Source: Deltaproteobacteria bacterium (GTDB lineage Bacteria; Desulfobacterota; Syntrophia; Syntrophales; Smithellaceae). Taken from it: a stretch of 14,946 nucleotides of DNA. Made by a program: the position numbers and the translations under genes. Positions 6,215 to 14,115 of this stretch are shown here, one piece after another (position 1 is the stretch's first letter; each line of letters opens with the position of its first letter). Below the pieces are notes generated by a model, which worked only from the letters and a program-made list of their open reading frames with translations, was not told the DNA's origin and did not search any database. Where the stretch lies: the NCBI GenBank assembly GCA_011046295.1, contig DSAV01000106.1, forward strand, positions 1 to 14,946, in the 5' to 3' direction.

Positions 6215-7384
6215 ATGAAAGAATGGCAAAAACTTCTAATAATCATCGCCGTATTTCTGGGAGTTTACTATATTCCCTGGGATTCCGTAATTATCCGCCA
6301 ATCAATGCTGGAAGCGTTCATGATGCTGCAGGAATACGCCCGCGAGCACGTGCTTACCTGCCTGATTCCCGCTTTTTTTATCGCCGGAGCGATAGCGGTA
6401 TTTGTCTCGCAGGCGGCGTTGCTCAAATATTTCGGCGCGAAAGCCAATAAAATTTTATCTTATTCCGTGGCATCCGTTTCCGGCTCCGTTCTTGCCGTTT
6501 GCTCCTGCACCGTGTTGCCGCTTTTCGCGGGCATTTATACGCGCGGCGCGGGCATCGGCCCGGCAACCGCTTTTTTGTATTCGGGCCCGGCCATAAATGT
6601 TCTAGCCATCATTCTCACCGCGAAAGTATTGGGGTGGAAACTGGGACTGGCGCGCGCCATCGGAGCGATTTTTTTTGCCGTCATCGCCGGACTGCTCATG
6701 GCTTATATCTTCCGCAAAGACGACGCCAACCGTCAAACCGGCGAGCTTTTCCTGCCGGAAGATGAAAAAACAAGGCCGCTGTGGCAAAACGGCGTCTACA
6801 TGCTGACAATGGCGCTGATTTTAATCTTTGCATCTTTTGCAAGGCCGACAGAAGGTGATTATTCACTATGGCAGACAATCTTCTCCGTCAAGTGGTATTT
6901 AGCCGCGGGCTTGCTCTTCGTTTTGGCCGTAATGTTGAAAAAATGGTTTGTCAAAGAAGAAATCAAAGACTGGGTGAAATCCACCTGGGATTTTGCCCTG
7001 CAGATACTGCCTCTGCTTTTAGTCGGAGTTTTGGTGGCGGGATTTTTACTGGGACGCCCCGGCCATCCGGCGCTTATTCCCGAACAATACATTCAGGCGC
7101 TGGTCGGCGGCAATTCCCTGGGGGCAAATTTCTTTGCCTCCATCGTCGGCGCGCTCATGTATTTTGCCACGCTCACCGAAATCCCGATACTGCAGGGGCT
7201 GATCGGTTCCGGCATGGGCCAGGGCCCCGCGCTGGCTCTCCTTCTGGCCGGTCCCGCTTTGTCTGTGCCGAACATGATTATTATCGCCAGTGTTCTGGGC
7301 GCTAAAAAAACCTTTGTTTACTGCGTCATTGTTGTGATTCTTTCGACGATCGCCGGGATGTGCTACGGCTGGCTTGCGGGATAA
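6215..7384 (+). CDS. arsP: ArsP/DUF318-family permease
   Basis: The protein has 389 residues from ATG 6215, which has AAGTGA at a proper distance; a TTG at 6209 also fits the frame but is too close to that site. There are about eight hydrophobic helices in two similar halves. The first half carries VCSCTVLPLFAGIYTRGAG (Cys pair near residue 97) and FLYSGPAIN. The second carries FATLTEIPILQGLIGSGMG and LLAGPALSVPNM. These repeated glycine-proline loops identify the ArsP_1 (PF03773) permease family. Studied ArsP proteins export trivalent methyl- and aromatic arsenicals, while some relatives handle other metals. The ars operon context favours arsenic, and the CSC pair is a likely binding site. 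The start is 16 bases after the previous stop. Confidence 0.85.
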   Translation: MKEWQKLLIIIAVFLGVYYIPWDSVIIRQSMLEAFMMLQEYAREHVLTCLIPAFFIAGAIAVFVSQAALLKYFGAKANKILSYSVASVSGSVLAVCSCTVLPLFAGIYTRGAGIGPATAFLYSGPAINVLAIILTAKVLGWKLGLARAIGAIFFAVIAGLLMAYIFRKDDANRQTGELFLPEDEKTRPLWQNGVYMLTMALILIFASFARPTEGDYSLWQTIFSVKWYLAAGLLFVLAVMLKKWFVKEEIKDWVKSTWDFALQILPLLLVGVLVAGFLLGRPGHPALIPEQYIQALVGGNSLGANFFASIVGALMYFATLTEIPILQGLIGSGMGQGPALALLLAGPALSVPNMIIIASVLGAKKTFVYCVIVVILSTIAGMCYGWLAG

Positions 7385-7391
7385 AGTGATC

Positions 7392-7730
7392 ATGACCGGA
7401 AAATCAAAAACACTCTACTGGAAATCGATGATCACCCTTGGAGTAACCATATTGTTACTTTCCCCCGGAATGTTTCCGCAGACGATTGCCGCCCAAGAAA
7501 CTCGTGTGCGCTGTATGAGCCTTGAGCAGCTTAACAAGATTATTGAAACACAGAACGCTGTGATTGTCGATTTACGAACGCCCGGGGAATTTCGGCAGAG
7601 GCGCATCCCCCACGCGGTGAATATTCCTGTTGAATTGTTGCGTTCGGACCGCTTTGTGCTGGATGTCTATAATGACAGGACGCTTTTGCTGTACTGCCGC
7701 ACAATCAACAAAACTAAGCTGGCGCTTTGA
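7392..7730 (+). CDS. Secreted rhodanese-like protein cut short by an in-frame TGA
   Basis: From ATG 7392 the frame gives 112 residues before TGA at 7728-7730. Without that stop it would continue for 25 more residues (FLEGRDFKTVYALKGGYEAY and so on) to TAA 7806-7808, the normal rhodanese ending with its GG turn. The N-terminus has a basic start, a hydrophobic core around 14-28 and a plausible cleavage after TIAA (31-34), so it is expected in the periplasm. IVDLRTPGEF (58-67) and IPHAVNIP (72-79) are rhodanese motifs and LLLYCRT (98-104) carries the catalytic C102. Rhodaneses move sulfane sulfur between thiols. It is the last gene of the ars operon, starting just after arsP. It is either a pseudogene or a truncated protein, because the last strand and helix of the fold are missing. 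An upstream TTG at 7374 overlaps arsP and is less likely. Confidence 0.75.
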   Translation: MTGKSKTLYWKSMITLGVTILLLSPGMFPQTIAAQETRVRCMSLEQLNKIIETQNAVIVDLRTPGEFRQRRIPHAVNIPVELLRSDRFVLDVYNDRTLLLYCRTINKTKLAL

Positions 7731-7830
7731 TTTCTGGAAGGCCGGGATTTTAAAACGGTCTATGCCCTGAAAGGCGGATACGAAGCCTACCGCCGGCACA
7801 AACACTAAGCGCTATCCCTGAAAAAATGAA

Positions 7831-7871
7831 CCGGGCAAAGATATAACCACTTCCCTGCCCGGCCTCTTTTT
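7831..7871. terminator. Bidirectional intrinsic terminator closing the ars operon
   Basis: CCGGGCA (7831-7837) and TGCCCGG (7856-7862) form a 7-bp GC-rich stem with an 18-base loop. CCTCTTTTT follows on the plus strand. On the minus strand the stem is followed by TTCATTTTTT, so it can also stop transcription of the convergent P-type ATPase gene. The region from 7872 to 7916 holds nothing else that I recognise. Confidence 0.7.
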
Positions 7872-7916
7872 CCCGAGTTAAGCGAAGCTCTCCCGAATCA
7901 CCCTGGTTTAATAATA

Positions 7917-10634
7917 TCAGCGGAATTTATGAAAAACGTGCGATCTAAGCCATTTTTCCGCGCCGATAATAGAGTAAACAGCCAGCGACACGAGTATTAT
8001 CAGCAACCAATCCTGCAGCGTAATCGGAGCGCTCTGGAAAATCGTGTTCATAAAAGGCGCGTACGTATACATAAGCTGAAGTATAATCATCGTGGCGCTG
8101 CCGAACAGCACCCAGGGGTTGGAAAACACACCAAGCCTGAACATCGACTTGGTAAGAGAACGGCAATTGTACAGATAAGAGAGCTCAATCATCACAAACA
8201 GATTGACCGCGACGGTACGGGCTTCCGCCAGAGGATAGCCCTGATGCTTTTGCCAGACGAAAATGCTGAAAACGGCGGCGAGCATCAAAAAGGACACTCC
8301 CAGTATCCTCATGATAAGCACACCGGTGAGAATTGGACTGTTCGGTTCACGCGGTGGATAATCCATTATATCCGGTTCGCCCGGTTCAAACGCAAGCATC
8401 AGTCCCAGAAGCAGCGCCGTGGTCATGTTGACCCAGAGAATCTGCACGGGCAGAATCGGCAGGGTTACGCCGCTGAAAATAGCGGCCAGGATAACCAGTC
8501 CTTCGCCGCCGTTCGTGGGCAGCGTCCAGGTAATGAATTTTACCAGGTTGTCGAAAATCCGGCGGCCTTCTTCCACCGCGCGCGTGATACTGGCGAAATT
8601 ATCGTCGGTAAGAACCATGTCCGCCGCTTCCTTGGAGACATCCGTGCCGGTAATGCCCATGGCAACGCCTATGTCCGCCTGCTTCAGGGCGGGCGCGTCA
8701 TTAACGCCGTCGCCCGTCATCGCCACAACATGATCGCGCGCCTGCAACGCTTCCACCAGCCTGAGTTTCTGTTCCGGCGCGACACGCGCGAAAACAGAAG
8801 TTCTTTCCGCCTCGCTGATCAACGCTTCATCCGTCATCTTCTCCAGTTCTTTTCCGGTAATCGTCACCGGAGTTGAATTATCTTTTCTTACTTCCTGGCC
8901 GATGTTCAGCTGCCGGGCGATTTCCGTGGCGGTTATCGCGTGATCTCCGGTAATCATTTTCACCATGATGCCCGCTTTGTGGCAGTCGCGCACGGAAGCG
9001 ATGGCTTCCGCGCGCGGCGGGTCAATCATGCCCTGAAGTCCCAGAAACGTAAGACCGGACAGACAATCTTCGACTTCCAGGGCTTCTTTATCGGTTACTT
9101 TCCGCGCCAGCGCAAGCACGCGCAACCCTTCGCGCGCCATTGAATCGACCTTGGCTAGCAAACTATCCTTATCTAAAGCGGCTCTGCGGCCTTCAACGTT
9201 AATATGGCCCGAACACGCCTCCAGTACTTTCTCCACTGCTCCTTTGACATAAATCATATTTCCTTCTTCTGTTTTATGGCTGTGGAGGGTGGCCATAAAC
9301 TGCCGTTCCGACTCGAAGGGAATCTCGTCAAGGCGCGGCATTTCCTCTTTTGCTTTTTCCGGCGTGAAGCCTGCTTTGCGCGCGGCGGTAATCAGCGCGC
9401 CTTCCGTGGGATCGCCCTCGATGCGCCAGAGATTATCTTCCTGAACAAGGCGGGAATCATTACACAGAAGCCCCGCCATCAAAGTTTCCTTAAGAACAAA
9501 GGGTAGGTCGGAGCCAAGCGGCTTTTCTTCGCAAAGCAGCTCGCCTTCCGGCGCGTAGCCGCTGCCGCTGACATCGTATATGCAATTGGCGGCAAATATC
9601 TTTTTTACCGTCATTTGGTTTTCCGTAAGCGTTCCGGTTTTATCCGAACAGATGACGGTAGTGCTTCCCAATGTTTCCACGGCGGGAAGTTTACGTATAA
9701 TGGCTTTTTTCTTGGCCATGCGGTTTACGCCGATGGCCAGTGTGATGGTTACGGCGGCAGGCAACCCTTCGGGGATCGCGCCTACGGCAAGGGCAACCGC
9801 GGCGAGAAACATATAGACAGGGTTTTCCCCGCGCCATAGTCCGACGAGAAACGTCACCGCGGCCAAAAACAAAATTGCCACAACCAATACTTTGCTGAAC
9901 GCGGCAATTTTTTTCGTCAGCGGAGTGGAAAGGTCAGCGGCTGAAGCAATCAGCCCGGAAATACGGCCGGTCTCGGTTCCGTCACCCGTGGCCACAACAA
10001 CGGCGCGCGCCTGTCCGTAGGTAACCAGCGTGCCGGCGTAGGCCATGTTTCTGCGGTCGGCCAGTATTGTATCTTCTTCAATAACCTCTTCTTTTTTGAT
10101 TACCGGCACCGATTCACCCGTCAGCGCGGACTCATCCACCTGCAAGTCACGGCAGCGCAAGATACGGACATCCGCGGGGACTTTGTCACCGGAATGCAGC
10201 TGGACAATATCGCCCACGACAAGATTTACCGCGTCAATGGTCTGCCACTTGCCGTCGCGCAACACATTGGTCTGCGTCGTCATCATTTTTTTCAGGGATT
10301 CGATGGCGCTTTCCGCTTTCGATTCCTGAATAAAACCGATTATCGCGTTTATAATGACCACGCCGAAGATTACCGAAGAATCAACCCATTCTTTCAAAAA
10401 TAAAGTAACCGTGCCCGCGACCAGTAATATATGAATAAGCGGCTGATGAAATTGCAGAAGAAATTTCACCAGAGGACTTTTTTGCTTCTGCTCGGTAACC
10501 ATATTCGGCCCGAATTTCTCCAGCCGGTGTTTCGCTTCAAAAGGAGACAGTCCCTTGTCCGGTTCCGTATCCAGCAGTTTGGTAACTTCCTTGGCATCGC
10601 AGTGATGCCAGTGTTTACACACAATCGACTCCAT
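7917..10634 (-). CDS. Cation-transporting P-type ATPase, SERCA-like (P2 type)
   Basis: The protein has 905 residues, full length for a P2-type pump, and would move cations across the inner membrane using ATP. An N-terminal cation ATPase domain (about 10-80) precedes the actuator loop with LTGES (171-175). DKTGTLT (331-337) carries the phosphorylated Asp331, KGA (464-466) is in the nucleotide domain, and TGDHAITA and GDGVNDAP (641-648) are in the P domain. The ion-site residues resemble SERCA in part: IPEGLP in M4 (E289), LPTNGGEG in M5 (N708, E711) and IEL in M8 (E817). In M6, however, [11 protein letters not shown] has alanine at position 740, where SERCA has the Ca-binding aspartate of NLVTD. 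Calcium is therefore only one option, and a different ion or a single site is possible. Start: ATG with GGAGG. It is not part of the ars operon. Confidence 0.92.
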   Translation of the reverse strand: MESIVCKHWHHCDAKEVTKLLDTEPDKGLSPFEAKHRLEKFGPNMVTEQKQKSPLVKFLLQFHQPLIHILLVAGTVTLFLKEWVDSSVIFGVVIINAIIGFIQESKAESAIESLKKMMTTQTNVLRDGKWQTIDAVNLVVGDIVQLHSGDKVPADVRILRCRDLQVDESALTGESVPVIKKEEVIEEDTILADRRNMAYAGTLVTYGQARAVVVATGDGTETGRISGLIASAADLSTPLTKKIAAFSKVLVVAILFLAAVTFLVGLWRGENPVYMFLAAVALAVGAIPEGLPAAVTITLAIGVNRMAKKKAIIRKLPAVETLGSTTVICSDKTGTLTENQMTVKKIFAANCIYDVSGSGYAPEGELLCEEKPLGSDLPFVLKETLMAGLLCNDSRLVQEDNLWRIEGDPTEGALITAARKAGFTPEKAKEEMPRLDEIPFESERQFMATLHSHKTEEGNMIYVKGAVEKVLEACSGHINVEGRRAALDKDSLLAKVDSMAREGLRVLALARKVTDKEALEVEDCLSGLTFLGLQGMIDPPRAEAIASVRDCHKAGIMVKMITGDHAITATEIARQLNIGQEVRKDNSTPVTITGKELEKMTDEALISEAERTSVFARVAPEQKLRLVEALQARDHVVAMTGDGVNDAPALKQADIGVAMGITGTDVSKEAADMVLTDDNFASITRAVEEGRRIFDNLVKFITWTLPTNGGEGLVILAAIFSGVTLPILPVQILWVNMTTALLLGLMLAFEPGEPDIMDYPPREPNSPILTGVLIMRILGVSFLMLAAVFSIFVWQKHQGYPLAEARTVAVNLFVMIELSYLYNCRSLTKSMFRLGVFSNPWVLFGSATMIILQLMYTYAPFMNTIFQSAPITLQDWLLIILVSLAVYSIIGAEKWLRSHVFHKFR

Positions 10635-10663
10635 TAAACAACCTCCCGTTTTTACACAATAAA

Positions 10664-10679
10664 CCCCTCACCTTAGGGG
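10664..10679. repeat. Hairpin in the ATPase mRNA leader
   Basis: CCCCT (10664-10668) and AGGGG (10675-10679) pair across a 6-base loop, within the roughly 105-base leader of the ATPase gene. On the minus strand it is followed by TTTATTG, too short a T-run for a sure terminator. It might act as an attenuator or leader structure ahead of the GGAGG ribosome site. Confidence 0.35.
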
Positions 10680-10748
10680 ACTTGATCAAAAAACCTAGAT
10701 TTTAAGTGTTTCCTCTGATTTATCAAAAGATACCCAAATAATCATTGA

Positions 10749-10778
10749 CTTATAACGCGATAAGATAAAAATTGTCAA
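10749..10778 (-). promoter_or_regulatory. Promoter of the P-type ATPase gene
   Basis: On the minus strand a perfect TTGACA (10778-10773) is followed 18 bases later by TATAAG (10754-10749), which matches TATAAT at 5/6. Transcription would start near 10742, leaving a leader of about 105 bases. The 10635-10826 gap holds no gene. Confidence 0.6.
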
Positions 10779-10826
10779 TAAAAACCGGCAATAAAACATT
10801 AGAAGGGACGCCGAAAAGCTTGAAAA

Positions 10827-11984
10827 TTACAAACAGTTTTCCAGTATTTTTCGCATTATTTCCAGCGTTACTTCCTTTCGTTCGCCCAGATTTGTCATGC
10901 CATGCTCCGTGAGCTTTTCCAGAATCTCATCAATAGATTTTTTTTCTATGCCGTAGGCGCGCAGCCGCGTGGGCAGCCCCATGGATTCGAAAAATTCCCG
11001 GGTTTTGTTTATCGCTTCATCTATTCGTTTATTCTCATCTCCCGATTTTATTCCCCAGATACGTTCGGCGTATTGCAGAAGCTTTTCTTTTTTTTCGCCG
11101 GCACGGATTTTCATCATCGCCGGGACCAGGCACGCCAGCGTCTGCGCGTGATCCAATCCATACAGCACAGTCAGTTCGTAACCGCCGCGATGCGCCGCCC
11201 AGTCCTGCGGCACTCCCGCGCCGATGAGACCGTTGAGCCCCAATGTCGCGCCCCACATGAGATTGGCGCGCGTGTCGTAATCCTTCGGATCAGTTAACGC
11301 CCGCGGGCCTTCTTCAATCAGCATCAGGAGCAACCCTTCGGCCAATCTGTCCTGCACTTTTCCGTTAACAGGATAGGTCAGATATTGCTCCAACACATGC
11401 ACAAAAGTATCAACAACACCATTGCCGGTAAATTTTACCGGCAGTGTAAAAGTCAACGTGGGATCACAAACGGAAAACTTCGGATATAATAAATCATTCA
11501 TGATGGCCTGTTTTAGCTTAAGTGCCTTGCGGGTAATTACCGCCCGGTTATTCATTTCCGAACCGCTGGCAGGCAGAGTCACTACCGTACCCACCGGCAG
11601 CGCCCGCGCAATGTTTCTGCCGGCATTTTCCAGTAAAAAAGCGGGCTCTTCCTTAAAAGGAATAGCCGCGGCCATAAATTTTGCGCCGTCGATGACCGAG
11701 CCGCCGCCCACCGCCAGCAGAAAATTAATTTTGCTTTTCTGCGCCAGTTTTACACCTTTCATTAAAGTTTCATATTCCGGATTCGGCTCAATACCGCCGA
11801 ACTCGGTTAAATCATAACCGCCGAGAGCTGTTTTAACTTTGTCCAGCACACCGTAGCGCCTCGCGCTTGTACCGCCGTAGGTAATCATAATTTTTGATTC
11901 AACTGGTATCTCCGGCGCGAAGTTTTCCAGAGCCTTTTTGCCGAAAATTATTTTGGTGGAATTATGAAAAATAAAATCAAACAT
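10827..11984 (-). CDS. Iron-containing alcohol dehydrogenase, YqhD-like
   Basis: The protein has 385 residues, typical for the YqhD/butanol dehydrogenase branch of group III alcohol dehydrogenases, which reduce aldehydes in the cytoplasm with NAD(P)H. VGGGSVIDGAK (92-102) is the nucleotide-binding loop and LPASGSEMNN (137-146) is a family motif. The metal ligands line up with E. coli YqhD: D192, H196, H265 and H279, in the segments VVDTFVH and DWAAHRGGYELTVLYGLDHAQ. YqhD-like proteins prefer NADPH and act on short-chain aldehydes and lipid-peroxidation products, while close relatives act on butanol, so the substrate is not fixed. No clear ribosome site precedes the ATG. The gene seems to stand alone between the ATPase promoter and the membrane protein. 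Confidence 0.92.
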   Translation of the reverse strand: MFDFIFHNSTKIIFGKKALENFAPEIPVESKIMITYGGTSARRYGVLDKVKTALGGYDLTEFGGIEPNPEYETLMKGVKLAQKSKINFLLAVGGGSVIDGAKFMAAAIPFKEEPAFLLENAGRNIARALPVGTVVTLPASGSEMNNRAVITRKALKLKQAIMNDLLYPKFSVCDPTLTFTLPVKFTGNGVVDTFVHVLEQYLTYPVNGKVQDRLAEGLLLMLIEEGPRALTDPKDYDTRANLMWGATLGLNGLIGAGVPQDWAAHRGGYELTVLYGLDHAQTLACLVPAMMKIRAGEKKEKLLQYAERIWGIKSGDENKRIDEAINKTREFFESMGLPTRLRAYGIEKKSIDEILEKLTEHGMTNLGERKEVTLEIMRKILENCL

Positions 11985-12022
11985 CGCGGCAGTTCTCAGT
12001 TGGCATCTCTTTTTCGTTTCGT

Positions 12023-12061
12023 CAGGCGCAGGAGGCGGCTGTCAACGCGTCTGTTTTTTTT
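12023..12061 (+). terminator. Terminator-like hairpin on the plus strand, antisense to the local genes
   Basis: CAGGCGC (12023-12029) and GCGTCTG (12047-12053) pair over 7 bp with one G-U, and eight T residues (12054-12061) follow. It has the form of an intrinsic terminator reading rightward, but all neighbouring genes read leftward. On the minus strand it would lie in the alcohol dehydrogenase leader. Confidence 0.35.
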
Positions 12062-12062
12062 C

Positions 12063-12917
12063 TTAAATAGTTTTTGCCGGATACATGTTCTGCATGCACT
12101 CCGGACACAGAGCGTGGCTGAATTCCAAATCTGCATGTTTGCTTAAGTAAGTCTCCAGCTGGTTCCACGAACCTTCATCATCCCTTATTTTTTTGCAGTG
12201 GGCGCAAATAGGGATCAGGCCGGTGATGGTTTTAATCTCGCTTTGCGCGGCAAGCATTTCCTGCTCAACCCTCTGCGCGTTGATAAGAATTAACGCGATT
12301 ATCAAAATTATATAAGCCGCGATACTAACCAAAATACTTAACTGGTGGGAAAAACCAGCCGCCATCAAATCCGTCAACCTTTCGCCCGCAAAAAAAGAGG
12401 CGGCTATCCTGAAGACAGGCCAGGCCACAATGAGAATCAAAAACCAGTATAGAGCATAATTTCTTATCTGCAGCACACGCGGCAAATCACGCCGCACGAT
12501 AATAAGCATAATGATGCACAACAGCGCCTGAAAAAAAGTAAATACAATTAAGCGGGAAGTCAAACAGGGCTCGACATAAATAAAATAAAAATATAGCGCC
12601 GCAAAAACAAACATGGATAACAGATAAAATTCATAATATGGCCTCACTCCGGCGAAAAGTCCCAGGCCAATGTTAACAAAAATAATGGAAATGATAATTA
12701 AAGCTCCGGCAACAACGATAGACAAAATATCCGGCCAGAAACCGTGCCGGCTGAGCAGCAGCATGCCCGATCCGTTTGCCAATGCCGCGAGTATCCAGTA
12801 ATTAAAACCGTCGTACGTCTTTTGCTTCCGCCGGATATAAAACATGCACGCGAACAGGATGAAGGAAGTCAAGCCGGAAACAAAAATGAGCGTGCGCATA
12901 TCAAGAAAAGAATCCAA
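12063..12917 (-). CDS. Seven-helix membrane protein with C-terminal CxxC knuckle domain
   Basis: About 284 residues are read from TTG 12917, which follows AAAGGAG by 11 bases. The frame is also open to TTG 12938, and an ATG at 12899 lacks a ribosome site. Seven hydrophobic segments fill most of the N-terminal 215 residues. A short coiled linker (RVEQEMLAAQSEIKTITGL) leads to ICAHCKKIRDDEGSW and FSHALCPECMQNMYP, in which two CxxC pairs 30 residues apart can bind one metal ion. This tail is known at the C-terminus of many deltaproteobacterial PAS/response-regulator/signalling proteins, where it often replaces an output domain. Here it is attached directly to a seven-helix sensor-like membrane unit with no kinase or cyclase. 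A role in signal sensing is inferred. It starts 75 bases after the FmdB-like gene and may share its promoter. Confidence 0.75.
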   Translation of the reverse strand: MDSFLDMRTLIFVSGLTSFILFACMFYIRRKQKTYDGFNYWILAALANGSGMLLLSRHGFWPDILSIVVAGALIIISIIFVNIGLGLFAGVRPYYEFYLLSMFVFAALYFYFIYVEPCLTSRLIVFTFFQALLCIIMLIIVRRDLPRVLQIRNYALYWFLILIVAWPVFRIAASFFAGERLTDLMAAGFSHQLSILVSIAAYIILIIALILINAQRVEQEMLAAQSEIKTITGLIPICAHCKKIRDDEGSWNQLETYLSKHADLEFSHALCPECMQNMYPAKTI

Positions 12918-12992
12918 AACTCTACAGGCTCCTTTCAATTCATGTGTTGCGCAGTTTTTTACAATTGTCCGTCCAGGAATATCCGTTTATAT

Positions 12993-13241
12993 TTAATGAC
13001 CGCACGACGAGCAATTCGTCGATGAGCAGGAAGAACAACTGGAGGAGGCGGAAGACGAGACGCCGGAGGATAAACCCTTTCCCAACGAACCGTATCTGCC
13101 TTTTCCAACTTTTGATATCAGTTTACGTGTTTTCTTTGATTTACACTTGGGGCATACGGCCTTGGGCTTTTCGCTCATGCTTATGGTCAAAACTTCAAAT
13201 TGTTTTCTGCATTTATCGCATTGAAATTCGTAAATCGGCAT
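12993..13241 (-). CDS. FmdB-family zinc-ribbon protein with Ser/Cys-rich tail
   Basis: The protein has 82 residues. The start MPIYEFQCDKC and the second knuckle CPKC (C8, C11, C30, C33) form the zinc ribbon of the FmdB/CxxC_CXXC_SSSS family. The family is named for this layout: a ribbon followed by a serine/glycine linker. Here the tail (58-80) is made almost entirely of Ser with four Cys at 69, 72, 77 and 80, ending in CGH. The family was first seen as a putative regulator of formamidase genes, but its molecular role is unsettled. The gene has its own promoter at 13262-13290, so a short leader of about 14 bases is expected. It may be the first gene of a unit with the membrane protein downstream. 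Confidence 0.88.
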   Translation of the reverse strand: MPIYEFQCDKCRKQFEVLTISMSEKPKAVCPKCKSKKTRKLISKVGKGRYGSLGKGLSSGVSSSASSSCSSCSSTNCSSCGH

Positions 13242-13261
13242 ATTTTTTCTCTACCTGATTT

Positions 13262-13290
13262 AATCTAGGTTTTCACGGCAAAAATGTCAA
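13262..13290 (-). promoter_or_regulatory. Promoter of the FmdB-family gene
   Basis: On the minus strand a perfect TTGACA (13290-13285) and TAGATT (13267-13262) lie 17 bases apart; the -10 matches consensus at 4/6. Transcription would start near 13255, only about 14 bases before the ATG. Confidence 0.55.
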
Positions 13291-13311
13291 CATCATTTCG
13301 ACAATTTTTTT
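13285..13311. terminator. Weak hairpin with T-run after the QueG-like gene
   Basis: TGTC (13285-13288) and GACA (13300-13303) pair across 11 bases, with T-runs on both sides, TTTTT on the minus strand and TTTTTTT on the plus. The stem is short and overlaps the -35 box of the FmdB-family promoter, so its role as a terminator is uncertain. A second short palindrome, AGCAA-TAAA-TTGCT, lies at 13313-13326. Confidence 0.25.
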
Positions 13312-13346
13312 AAGCAATAAATTGCTAATTTAATTAAATTATCTTT

Positions 13347-14087
13347 TCAATCACCCACCGGGCACTTCGCCAGGCAATGGAAACAGAAATACTGAAAGCC
13401 GATCATCTGCGACTGATACAGGCTCATGTATTCGGAGCTGGTAATCATTTTTTCCCACTCCTCCGGGGCGGCGCTCATAAACTTACCCCAGAAAAGCATA
13501 TTGGCGCCGATACCGAACGGCTGCGAATGCTTCATACATTTCATCTCGTCCGTTTTTCCCTCTTCATCAAGAGCGTGGCCGGAACATCCTTCTACGCACA
13601 CATCGCATTTTAGGCACAAATCTTCCGTAAACGGCGGATCAGGCGGCAACTGCGCCTCGCACAGTACCGTCGCAAAAAGGACGCGCGCGCCAAACTTCGG
13701 ATGAAGCGCCAGGTTGTTGCTGCCCCAATTACCCAGCCCGGCGGCAATAGCCGCATGGCTCTGGGAAAAATCCGCCACCAGCCCGTATCTGGCCTCGCGC
13801 GACATATTCAGCGGATAGGACAACGGCGTGGACATTGCTTTGCAACTGGCTTCCCTTTCCAGAAATCTTGCCAGTTTGTAGTTGCAGGACTTCATAAGTT
13901 CCATCAAATCCATCCTGCCGCTCATGGCGATGCGCTTGTTTTCGCTTTCGCAATTGGACAACTCTTTGAAAGCCATAACAATCATGGATTTTGCCTGGGG
14001 AAAAATTGTTTCTATCTTCGGCGAAAGAGAACTTTTGTAATCACTGACAGCGCCGATTCCTACATCATCCACACCCAGGCCAGTCAC
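13347..14087 (-). CDS. QueG-like 4Fe-4S double-cluster protein, probably 5' frameshifted
   Basis: The protein has 246 residues from GTG 14087. AAGLGNWGSNNLALHPKFG (115-133) is the family hallmark. C158, C161, C164 and C168 make the first 4Fe-4S site; Ser follows the last cysteine where Pro is usual. C184 with C235, C238 and C242 (CFHCLAKCP) can make the second. The family is related to epoxyqueuosine reductase and to the cluster domain of reductive dehalogenases, but this short form has no assigned reaction. The GTG has no ribosome site. An ATG at 14119 has a good one (TGGAG) and reads in frame as far as an A7 run, after which it goes out of frame. One extra A there would join MSTALKKIKKN to the GTG frame, giving the usual N-terminal helix. 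The gene is therefore either frameshifted or starts at the GTG. It is homologous to the broken gene at 1410-2127. Confidence 0.82.
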   Translation of the reverse strand: MTGLGVDDVGIGAVSDYKSSLSPKIETIFPQAKSMIVMAFKELSNCESENKRIAMSGRMDLMELMKSCNYKLARFLEREASCKAMSTPLSYPLNMSREARYGLVADFSQSHAAIAAGLGNWGSNNLALHPKFGARVLFATVLCEAQLPPDPPFTEDLCLKCDVCVEGCSGHALDEEGKTDEMKCMKHSQPFGIGANMLFWGKFMSAAPEEWEKMITSSEYMSLYQSQMIGFQYFCFHCLAKCPVGD

Positions 14088-14115
14088 ATTCTTTTTGATT
14101 TTTTTAGCGCCGTGC

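Noticed and set aside
7728..7760. TGA in the rhodanese read as selenocysteine, with a GGTC downstream
   Set aside because: No convincing stem surrounds the GGTC, the position is not catalytic, and the active-site Cys (C102) is already present upstream.
7929..8876. A 315-codon open frame on the plus strand
   Set aside because: It is antisense to the conserved P-type ATPase C-terminal half, has Arg/His/Gln-rich composition and no domain.
10755..10826. Terminator after the alcohol dehydrogenase gene
   Set aside because: Only a 4-bp CGGC/GCCG stem with a loop of about 20 bases precedes a short T-run. This is too weak to list as a feature.
10690..13273. A shared 12-mer, AAAACCTAGATT, near the ATPase leader and (inverted) at the FmdB-family promoter
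   Set aside because: By a rough count several chance 12-base matches are expected in 15 kb. It occupies different positions relative to the two genes.
13313..13326. Palindrome AGCAA-TAAA-TTGCT as a terminator for the QueG-like gene
   Set aside because: The stem is short and AT-rich, and no T-run follows in the direction of the gene.
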